From Dioscorea cayenensis subsp. rotundata (taxonomy: Eukaryota; Streptophyta; Magnoliopsida; Dioscoreales; Dioscoreaceae), in the NCBI RefSeq assembly GCF_009730915.1, contig NC_052479.1, positions 30,071,610 through 30,135,609 on the forward strand: a stretch of 64,000 nucleotides of DNA. The letters are read 5' to 3'. The notes beneath the pieces were generated by a model. It was not told the DNA's origin and searched no databases. It worked only from the letters and a program-made list of their open reading frames with translations. Below, one piece after another: positions 23,871 to 34,200 of this stretch (positions are counted from its first letter, which is position 1; the number at the start of each line of letters is the position of its first letter). Made by a program: the position numbers and the translations under genes.

Positions 23871-24729
23871 GGTGTTTGGGATTGAATATTCCTTTATGAA
23901 TGTGAATTCTCATGAATATAGATTCCTGAAAATAATAAACTCAGGAATTTGTTTTTGTTTGATTTACAAAAAATATGCCTGGGAATACGTTACTAATACA
24001 AAAAATTATTCTATTCCCTTTTTTATTTAGATTAGAGATTTCCAAAAATGTAAATAATTTTATTAAAATAACCCATAAACACAATATTACCAAAAAATAA
24101 ATTAATTCACTCAAATTGATAGCATCGTCTAAAATGATTAAATACTACATAATTAACTAAACTTTAAACACAGGGCCCTCATAAACAAAAGTGATTCTTG
24201 AATTTTTTTTCTTACTCATGTCCCTTTGAGATATTACATAAGAAAAATTATAAAATCTGATCCAATTTATCATAATAGATTAGTTAATATGTTGACTAAC
24301 CACATTCTTAAACATGGGGGAAAAATTATTAGCTTATCAAATTATTTATTGAACTGTGAAAAAGATTCAACAATAGACAAAAATAAATCTATTATTATAA
24401 ACCAAATCATGATTTAAAAAAATAAGCAAAAGTAGTTAAAATATAAAATATAAAGGTCCAATGCCATAGAATCAAAGAGGATGTGAAGTGGGAATAGAAA
24501 TTAGAAGTGTTTTTTGTTATTTTATTCATATTAGTTTATTTTTACGCCTTGGGAATATTTAATACTTAACCCTATGGGAATATAGAAAGTCATCAGTTAT
24601 GAGAATAATATATACCAAGGAATAAATTATTCCTATGAATAATTTTATAAATTTCATGCTAACATGGAAATAACACATTCACTCTATTATATTCTCTGAA
24701 ATATTTGGTTAATTTCAATACCAAACACC
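23871..24729. mobile_element. Probable MITE or degenerate DNA transposon with ggtgtttgg ends
   Basis: Left end ggtgtttgggattgaa (23871-23886) and right end ttcaataccaaacacc (24714-24729) are inverted repeats with one mismatch. Bodies near both ends share ggaata/tattcc-rich sequence. No clear target-site duplication is visible, so superfamily is uncertain (hAT or PIF/Harbinger-like ends are both possible). No coding sequence. Confidence 0.6.
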
Positions 24730-25772
24730 TTTGATAGTGATTTTTGAATTAAACCAATTATATTAAGATTTTAGTATTTTATTCTAAGTCAATATATATA
24801 ATTATGTCTTTATAGAGGGGTATCACAAGTACAAATATATAATTAAAGCGTCACTTTGCATGAACTAGTCTTTGAATTATTGATTTGAAAATGAGTCGCT
24901 TTTTTTTAAAACTAATTTAAAAATAACATTTAACTTCTTTTCTTTCTCTATTATTTTAAATAATGAAAATATGAAAATTAATTATGACCAGTGATGGAAA
25001 GCTACAATTCCAGGGTATGTGCCAATTATTGATTCAATTATGAAACTATGAAAAATAATTACTGCCAAATAATTATATTCATAAATTAATAAAAAAAAAG
25101 AATGTAAAAAAAATTAAGCCAATTAATGATTCTCATAATATAGAAGAAAATTAATAAGATAAAACTAATCTACCCATATATAGTTCTCATAAGCCATTTC
25201 TTAATCATTTATCATTTATAATGCATCCGAATTAATCGATAAGCTATGGTACAAATCTATACATGCAATTGTATCTTGATAACATTTGTCATTTTTATAT
25301 GAAAAAAAAAATTAAACATTTGTTAATTATTTTTTGTTTCTTGAGTGATCCGCAAGTCTTTCTTAATTATTTGTTCATCCAAGTCTTTTTTAATCATACA
25401 CGGAGATGGGCAAGCATTAATATATGAAGTATATTTGAACAGTACATCTTTAATTTGTAGTCCCACATGCAACATGTGGGATCTGCATGCCATTTGAACA
25501 GATTAATTGAAGTGCACCATATATGCGATCTGCCACTGGAAGACTTCAGGATATTATATATCCATTTTGATAGTTGAAGTTTAAAAAATATTTCAGTGTG
25601 AACTAAATAAATAAATAATATTTGACTTATAAAAATCAACAAGCAAAAACATATGTGAACCATATCAAAATGTATATATATGGTTCATATCTGAGTTGAA
25701 AATGATCTTTAATTAATTTATTCATAATTAACTAACTTAATTATCTTTTCAAAACCTAAGCCAGCAACTCAA
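24730..25772. other. AT-rich intergenic DNA, end of unit A and start of unit B
   Basis: 24780-25150 aligns with 38730-39540. From about 25640 the sequence aligns with the promoter of CYP79 copy A, so the junction of the tandem duplication should lie between about 25150 and 25640. No gene seen. Confidence 0.55.
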
Positions 25773-25780
25773 TATATAAA
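25773..25780 (+). promoter_or_regulatory. TATA box of CYP79 copy B
   Basis: tatataaa lies about 63 bases before the ATG at 25843, in the position equivalent to the TATA box of copy A. Confidence 0.5.
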
Positions 25781-25842
25781 AATATGCACCCTCATAATTC
25801 TTATAACCTCCAACATTGCAAATAGATTCTTTGATCTCTTCA

Positions 25843-28800
25843 ATGGCAGTCACCTATCCTTTAGCTACTGCCTTAGCCATTCTTGCCGGAGTTCTGCCGG
25901 TTGTTTTCCTCTTCTCGTCATTGCCATCTTCTTCTTTCTTCTCTACAAATCACAAAACCTTAATAAGCATGAAAAAGAAATCCGCGGTGGTCGTTTACCA
26001 CCTGGTCCAGTAGCCTTACCGATTGTTGGAAGTCTTCCAATGATGCTTTGGAGGAAACCACGTTTCCGATGGGCACTTCAAAAAGCTGAAGGCAAGGACA
26101 TTACCTGCATCCTCCTAGGAAATGTCCATGTTATTGTTGTTAACTCACCGGAGTTTGCCCGTGAGTTTTTAAAGAAGAATGATGCTAACTTCACCTCCCG
26201 GCCGATAACAATGGCTACCGAATACTCTGGTAGGGGTTTCCTCTCTGCTGTCATTGCTCCATGGGGTGATCAGTGGAAGAAAATGCGCCGAGTGATTGCC
26301 TCAGAGGTTATCAACCATAAAAGATTCCAAAGCATGGCGAAATTACGCGGCGAGGAGGCTGATAACCTTGTTCGGTACATTCAATATCAAAGTAAAGCTA
26401 GAGAAGTGATCGATGTTAGAAAGGCTCTTAGGTATTATTGAAATATTTATGATATCTTAATATATATATGTCTTAAAAGAACTATATAAACATCAAAATA
26501 TAAGTCTTATTATATAGGGGAAATTGTTGGATATGGGCCAACCCAAGACCACATGCTCTTATGCACCCAAATTTAGTATAAAAATAGTTTAGTCCTACAT
26601 CTGGTATTGAGAAGAGTTTTCTCCACCTTATATACACTCCTTGTCCTATTGTCCTATTATCTTTAAAAGTGTTTTTAGAGAGATTAAGCTTGGTTTTACA
26701 ACACATGTGTGTGCGCTGATAGTACTAGACCAGCTCTCTATGGTCATATTTTTCTTGAAGTCATCTTGCCTGGTTATAGATTCAGGTTATTCCCTAGCCC
26801 TCCCCTATCACAGCCTAACACGTGTTCCCATATGATGTTGTTATTTTTTTATGTTATGATTAGGGCATACGTATAGATTATGATAGGGGAAGACCAGGGA
26901 ATAACTTTGTTCTGGAACCAAGTGAGATGACTTCGTTTTCCTTGAACTATTGATCTTCCCCAACATATCCTTTTATAACCATTGATTATCTCTAACCTTA
27001 TAAAACTCTCAGCAGAAAACCCTAGATGCTCTTTAAGTTACTCTAGCTTTCTCATTCTCCATCTTGCTTCTGAGCTTTCTCTTGTTTCCTAAAAGCCTAA
27101 ACCTGGTGGTGATACTTGAACGGATGTCACCCAATCCGTGTCCTGCCAAAGACCCTTTTTGTTTAGCAACTAGCTCTCACTCCAAAATGAAATCTAGCCA
27201 TTCTTTTGAAGAAGGAACCATGAAGATTATTTCCTAGCTAGATTCATTCCATCATAGAAAACCACTATCAGAGAAGTAGTACTACCACTGTCCATTGGGG
27301 GTAATATATAAATGAGCGAGGTCGGCCAAAGATTTGAATGATCAAGTGTAATTTTGTGAAAGTACTTCCAGATAAAGTATTATTAATTAGTTAAGATTTT
27401 ATATTTAGTATATAAAATCACTAGTCTTGTGTTAAGTACAGTGAAGTATTTTTATTTTATTTTTCTTCTTATCAGTTCCTCTCTATTTATGACTCCATTA
27501 TCACATGAGCCATTTTAATTTTATTTCTCAAGGTATTATAGTGGAAATATCATAAGGAGGATGATTTTTGGGTGTCGGCATTTTGGAATGGGAGCGAAAG
27601 ATGGAGGGCCAGGGCCCGGCCCGGAAGAGATAGAGCATGTAGAGGCTGCATTCACAGTGCTCTCATTGATCTATGCCTTTTGTGCATCAGATTTCATGCC
27701 AAGTTTGAGAACTTTGGATATAGATGGTCATGAAAGAGTAATGAAAAAGGCGATAAAAGTGATCAATAAGTATCATGATCCTATCATCGAAGAAAGAATG
27801 CGACGATGGAGGACCGATGGTGGTGTTGATGATGAGCCGGAGGATATCCTTGATGTGTTCATTTCTCTCAAAGATGATAAAGGGAAGCCTCTCTTGACCA
27901 TGGAAGAGATTAAAGCTCAAGCTGCCGTGAGTTTGTTTTCATATATTATTTTATTTTTTAAGCACATGATTCTATCAGAATTTTTGGAATCATTAAATTT
28001 TTTTCTATAAAATTTACAAAAAATTTCTGAAAAAACTCTAAACCTAACTAAACACAAATATATAGGCTCATCTATAAACAAAAACTTAAACTATATATAA
28101 ACACTAACCCAGATCCTAAACTCAAGCACTATAATTAATAAATTAAACACTATACAATTTGACCTTAACGCCAAAGTAAACATTTGTAAAAGGTGTACTT
28201 ATAGTCTTATACACATGCAAACATATATAAAGAATTCAAACCTCTGGCCCTTATATATGTATACATAATTAAACCCCTAACCTAATTAATTAAACATTTG
28301 ATATAAGAGTACTTATACATATATATATATATATATATTTATATGTACAAGTAAAAACTCTAATCCTAAATTAAACACTTATAATAAATTAAGGAGTGCT
28401 TCTATACATAGAATTTAAACCCTAATTACCCTAACCAAAAAAAATAAGCTCATGTTACGTGCATGGCTCTGCATACAGGAACTCATCTTTGCAACAGTGG
28501 ACAACCCCTCAAACACAGTGGAATGGGTGATGGCTGAGATGCTCAACCAGCCAGACATTCTCCGGAAAGCAATCGACGAGCTCAACCATGACGTCGGCCC
28601 TCACTGCCTAGTCGAAGAGTCTGACTTCCCAAACCTCCCCTACCTAAAGGCATGTGCCCGTGAAGCCCTTCGCCTCCACCCCGTTGCCCCCTTCAATCTA
28701 CCCCACGTCTCCTTCACCAACACCACTGTCGCTGGATTCTTCATTCCCAAGGGCAGCCAAGTCCTCCTAAGCCGTGTAGGACTTGGCCGGAACCCTAAAG

Positions 28801-29093
28801 TTTGGGAAGATCCAATGAGGTTCAACCCTGACAGGCACCTTATTGAGAAGAATGTGGAGCTAGCTGAGACAGATCTCCGTTTCATATCATTCTCCGCTGG
28901 CCGGAGAGGATGCATAGGAGCGCAGTTAGGGACGATGATGACGTACATGCTGTTGGCTAGGGTTTTGCATGCATTTACGTGGACCTTGCCCGCCGGTGAA
29001 GAGCTGGTGAACCTCTCTGAAGAGGAACATAGTCTCTTTATGGCTAAACCTTTGCATGCACTCGCTAACTCAAGGTTGTACTTTCTAAGTTAG
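25843..29093 (+). pseudogene. Cytochrome P450, CYP79 family, copy B (frameshifted)
   Basis: Exons 25843-26431, 27533-27926 and 28479-29093, with the same intron positions and phases as copy A; about 532 residues if read through. The same family marks are present: ATVDNPSN I-helix, EALRLHP, PFNLPH, haem loop FSAGRRGCIG. Compared with copy A, one base is missing near 25915-25920 in the membrane-anchor codons. The frame from the natural ATG therefore ends at 26013. The rest of exon 1, from just before the PPGP hinge, and exons 2 and 3 are fully open. Translation from an internal ATG (26040) would lack the anchor and hinge. Except for this single base the copy looks healthy, so an assembly error must be considered. 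The defect differs from that of copy A. Confidence 0.83.
26515..27350. mobile_element. Insertion in CYP79 copy B intron 1, LTR-like with a long hairpin
   Basis: Intron 1 is about 1.1 kb here against 264 bp in copy A. Flanking intron sequence aligns on both sides, so roughly 800 bases are extra. The insert starts near tgttggatatggg and holds a motif close to the agtcccacatcgg stretch seen in many small LTR elements. cactatcagag near 27265 resembles an initiator-tRNA primer site. These hints suggest an LTR fragment, but no target-site duplication was found. Inside it, arms 26757-26835 and 26857-26934 form an imperfect inverted repeat. Confidence 0.5.
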
Positions 29094-29474
29094 TTTAGAC
29101 TTTAGAGATATATATTATATTAGACCACCATCATCTCAGGGCGTCTTCTGCTTGGGGTCCTTAGATGACCATCTAATGGCTCACCCCCTCTCTTTCTCTA
29201 AACCCTAAACCTAACCCCCACCATCCTTTTTCCTTTGCAAATGTCCACATATGTCTGATATATGTATATATAATTATTTTCTTGCAATGTTTTTATGTCT
29301 CTTATATTTGTGTTTTTTATTTGAGTAAGAAACTAAGAATGTTAAAATTATAATAATACTTAAGCTATGTCATGATACCTTATGATCATATGATGAATGC
29401 ATGAAAAAGATATTTTTCATATTATAACTTTACCTAATTATACTGTCTTTTTTTTTTCTTTTTATTATATGTAG

Positions 29475-30070
29475 AGGTGCAAACTGGGTCTTGTCGGTGG
29501 CTCGGGCCTGGCACGGCCCAGCACGACTTGGGTTGTGCCTAGTCCGAGCATGTCACTGTAGTGATGGCCCGGGCTTGGTACGACCCAGATCCACGGGCCG
29601 TACTGGGCTAGGGATCTGCGGCCCACTTGTCGATGTGGTCCACGGCTCACATCGGACCGTGCTAGCCCAAGCACACGGTAATAGGATTTTAGAATTTGTT
29701 TAGTTTTTTTTAGTTTGGTTCTACTAGATTTGATCTAAATGCTTTGTATTTTTTATAATGAATAAATTTATATATACAATTATTTATAATTTTTAGGTTT
29801 TTTTCACCTTAAATTGTAGTATTTTAAAGTATTTTTTGAATTTATTTAATTTAAAAATTAAATTAAAAAAGAAAACGAGCCGACCAGCCTGGTATAGCCC
29901 CAGTTAATCTGGCGTGGGCCGTGCCCCGGGCTAGGCCGACGCCCAATGTACAGTGGGCTGTGTTGGCCCTTGCACGAATGGAAGTCGGGTAGAGCCTAGA
30001 GGCCTAAGCACGCACAATGCCCGAACAGCAGCGGGCCCATGCCATGCCAGCCAGGCCCAATTCGCACCTC
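29475..30070. mobile_element. GC-rich element with agaggtgcaaa inverted ends
   Basis: The ends agaggtgcaaactgggtc (left) and ggcccaattcgcacctca (right) are inverted repeats. Both arms are rich in gggcc/ggccc motifs and enclose an AT-rich core. This architecture fits a non-autonomous DNA transposon. No clean target-site duplication is visible. The local GC content stands out sharply from its surroundings. Confidence 0.55.
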
Positions 30071-31231
30071 ATGTTTCCTCTTAATCCAATTATGATTTTT
30101 TTTTCAAGTTACATGTGTAACTTTATTTTTGTATAATTTTTTAATTCTTATGATTTAACACTTATATTATTAATATCTAATAAAAGCTTCCCATATATAT
30201 TATCCACTTTACTATTTTAAAATATGTTGCTCACTTTATATTTTTCAAAATTTTGAAATACTTTATTAAGTTTGTAATTATTAATTATATGATTCAAATG
30301 CATAGTTCAGATATATTTTTTTAAAATTTCTTATTTCACATTATTTATAATTTTTTTAGTATTTACAATAATTATAATTAATAAAAGATATAAAACAAAA
30401 ACTATTTTTAAATATCAATGGTTCAAATCGTACCGTGGCATATCTAAAACTTCTTTTAAAAAAAATAAATTTTATCGATATTATTTAAATAATTAAAATA
30501 ACAATATTAATTTGAGTTCAAAATCGCTAATGATATTTTAGTTTAAACTAGAGAAAGATAAACATGATTGTCTAAAAGGATTTCATATATTTATGGGAAA
30601 AGCTTTCTTTTAATATAAAAAACATTATTGTAAATAAATTTGAGTCTCTTATTATGAATATATATATATATGTACATGCATGTTTTGGTTTTGTAAAAAT
30701 TTTCTAAGGTGTGTCATGGACCAATAATTCATGCTAACAAGTTTCTTTTTTATATATATATATATATAAAAATTGTCCTTGTTACCAAGATTCAAGAATG
30801 ACATACGGATAGAATACCCAAAATACCCTCCTCGTTTATTATAATTAGTTAAATAACATATAAGTAAAATATAACTTAAATATCCTTAACATTTATTAGT
30901 GATGTACTATATAACATAAATTACTTGAATACTCTTCATATTAAATTTACGTGAGTACAAAATTAAGATTTTTTTTAATAAAATATGTGATATGAGAGGC
31001 AATGTTGAAAGGGCCCAAGATTGGGCTTTTCATACGTTGATGTTTAATGGCCCAATATATGGTATAATTTTTATTTTAGGTGTGGAGAAATAGTTATTGT
31101 TATTAAAAAAATTGAAGTAATTAGGATGTGATTATATTGTTTAAAAAAATGTACAATATAAATATATATTTATATCAAGGTCCACAGATTCTGCAGACGT
31201 CTTAGGTTGTCCCCCTTGAACGAGTCAATAC
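30071..31231. other. AT-rich intergenic DNA of unit B
   Basis: No gene. (TA)n tracts occur near 30658 and 30750. 31000-31160 aligns with 19040-19230. Confidence 0.6.
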
Positions 31232-31234
31232 ATT

Positions 31235-34200
31235 CACTACATCATTTTTGGGTTTTAGAGGCAGTTAAATAGAGGAATTTTAAAAAATCCCCTCTATAAT
31301 AAAAAAGAATATTTTTTTCCATGTTTTTAGAGCCGGTTTAGTTAAACCCCTCTATATTAATTTTGTTTTAAAAAATAATTGAAAACCGTCTTTCTCTTTC
31401 TCTCTCTCACGCATGTGTGCCCTAATTCCCCAACCGAGAAACCCGGATTTCTCTCTCGCCCTATCTCCCAACAAACCTCACTCCTGGCGCCACCACACCC
31501 CGTCGTGCCGCTAACTCTCGACAAACCCCGCATCCCAACGCGATCCCTCTCAAGAGAGCGATCCCCTTGCGGCTCCGCAGCCATTACCCACTTCTCCACT
31601 CGTTGCTCCGCCGAGGAGGTCTCGTCTCTCTTCTCCTCCCCCTTCTTCTTACTCTTCTCTCAATTCGCCATCCATTGATTGTCTTAGGTTATCCTTTGAT
31701 GCAGGTTCTCCCAGTTCTCACAGAGTTCCTTGGAGGAGAATCCTGCCAGCGATCAGGTTTGGAGATCCAATTATGATGGATTGATTTGAATTTTTTTTTT
31801 CTTATGATCGGATTGGACCCAGATTTTGATTAATCTAATGGTTTCTCTAGTGATTTTATGATGAGTTATTGTAATGCAGAATTCTTTTATTGTTTTAATG
31901 ATAATGAAGAACAGGGAGCATGGAAGATTGAAATCATGTATTTAATTGTATTTTCGTACTAAAGGACCAAGATGAGGAATTTTTGCTCACCTGTTGTTTT
32001 TCACTGTGGAATCTTAGCAGTTAGTAGAAGTGATATATGTGAAAAACTTGAAGATCTTACTTGTTTGATGTTTAATTTCTAAGTCTAGGATGTGAGCTTA
32101 TTTTTGAGTTGTCAGTGTTGTACTCATCCAATGAGGAGTTACAGGAAGCTGCATGTGATTTTTGGTGCAGTGTTCTTCTATCAAAAACCGAGGTATTCTA
32201 TGCTTTGATACATGGTTTTTCATATTATCATGTTCTGATCACCCATCCTCGTGTAGGATGATCAGCCACTAGTGAAGCTTAGCTGGTTTCCTTGTTATGT
32301 TGTGCTAAATGATGCACTCAAAAGCTATGGCTATCGATCCCGATGCATCTTATAATTGTTCATCCTTGTCAAAAAAATTGTTACAACCGGTGAGTCCTTT
32401 AACAACTTAAAAACTTTGAGGCCCTCGAGCTATGATGTACACGAAAGTTTGGTTACCCATCTACCCGAATTTTTCTATTTCCCTCGCTTCTATGTGCATA
32501 TCTCGCACTTTTACCAATTTATAAATTCCCTATATGGTGAGCGTTATTTTACTTCCATTTAATTGTTTAATGACAATCAGAGCATTTAATTGTTTAATGA
32601 CAATCTGAGTGAAATTTTGGTAAATTTTCCTCTCAGAAACAGGTATTTTCTATGTAGGCTATGCAGGGTCAGCCAATTCAGAGACGAGTCGGTGAAACAC
32701 ATTCTTTCCAAGTGAGAGGTCAGGAGTTCAAAGAATATAGGTTTTAGAAAGTGGATTGCCCATATTTCTCAAGATATTTAGATATATGTATGTGGTGTAG
32801 CTTTAAGGATCATACTGTCGTCATATTACTAAGCTACAAGATAGATAATTACTGAAGAATGCTTTGACATTCGATTTATGGTAAGAAATTTGACAAAGAA
32901 AAACTTGGCATGAACCAACTGAGATGGTTTAGGAATATGCAGAACAAGATTATTTGATATGAGGTAGATTATTTGAATTGATTATGAACTAGGTGACTGT
33001 GGATTTGATGCACATAAAAGTTCATAAGCAGAATGTTTATGCTTTATATATGTTAAAGAATGACTGCATCAGAAGAATGAATACAAGGGCAAAAGAAAAA
33101 GAGGAAAAGATAAACTGACAGTAAATCAACTTTTTTAGGAAAATGTTGGCAATTTCCACAATATTTATGCTTTCAATATTGGAGAATAGCCATTGGCATC
33201 TTGTTTGCAAATTTTTAAGTCAGCAAGCACTTAGAAAATTGTCTGATGCCATTTTGTAGCCTGCCTCTTGAGATAATAATTGTTTGAGCTATAATATGGA
33301 TGGCCCTATAATTTGCAGTAAACTGTTGGAGTTGATGCAAAATTTTAAGTTGCATTAGGGCACAATTTCAGTTGTTCATAATGTTCATTTTTTTTTATTA
33401 TTTCTTATTATCATTATTGCACACAATTGTTGTTGTCTGTTCTGAATAGAAAAGATATTTATGAGTAATTTTTAGTTTCATGATGTACCTCATCCTTAAT
33501 TTCTTCTTAACATTGAGATGATTGCAGCTTGTCATGTGCTGCATTTGTTGCATGCAAACCACATATTATCTGGGTTGGATTCAACCCAAAAGGTTAAACT
33601 TATAGAATATGAGACCGGGAATTAAATATTCATATCCATCGTTACTAACTTAACCAATGTGGGACTATTAGTTACTTTTATTTCTTGTACTAATCATAGC
33701 CTTTGTTGAGGTTCTCTTGGCGATAGTTGATTGTGACAATACTGATAAACTAAAGGTTTAAATCTGAGAGGTGTTAATGCAATCCAAAATAAGCAAACAA
33801 ACTATTAGAAGAAAAATGATGTAGATCATTCTCAGGTGCGCCTCGGGCGCAAGGTTCAACAGCCTGTGCCTTTATAGGAGTCAGGCAGGCATTGTTACAA
33901 AGGCATGCACCTTTGAGGCTAGATGCAAGGCTCAAGGCGTGTGTCTAGGCGCGCCTTTGTAACATCAACAAATTAATTTGGTTATTTTTTAAATATTTAG
34001 TTTAACTTTTAATCTTATTCACACATCTTGATGATTAAAAATAAAAGAGGCTCACACACAATCAGAGCCATTTAAAATTAGGGTGACTACTTCATGGAGA
34101 ATGAGTGGGAGGTCTACTGCAGGAATGTTGCTGAGTCTATTGCATACAGGTACTACTTACAACTAGAATCTTTTTACTTAACCCTTTAAGTCTGTCATTC

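Larger units (their letters stand above)
7030..25150 (+). repeat. Segmental duplication, unit A (with later insertions)
   Basis: Blocks of unit A align in order with unit B (about 25640-39540). These are the CYP79 promoter, exons, introns and 3' flank (7030-9750 with 25640-29390), a non-coding block at 19040-19860 (with 31000-31160 and 37640-38080), and a block at 24780-25150 (with 38730-39540). Between these blocks the units differ mainly by transposon insertions. The extent is estimated by eye. Confidence 0.7.

Noticed and set aside
23871..24729. Calling the ggtgtttgg element a definite Tourist or hAT MITE
   Set aside because: No clear target-site duplication is visible, so the superfamily was left open.
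31379..31776. 99-codon gene in the CACTA element
   Set aside because: Low-complexity serine- and proline-rich translation from CT-rich DNA, no domain. Better read as a leader-like segment.
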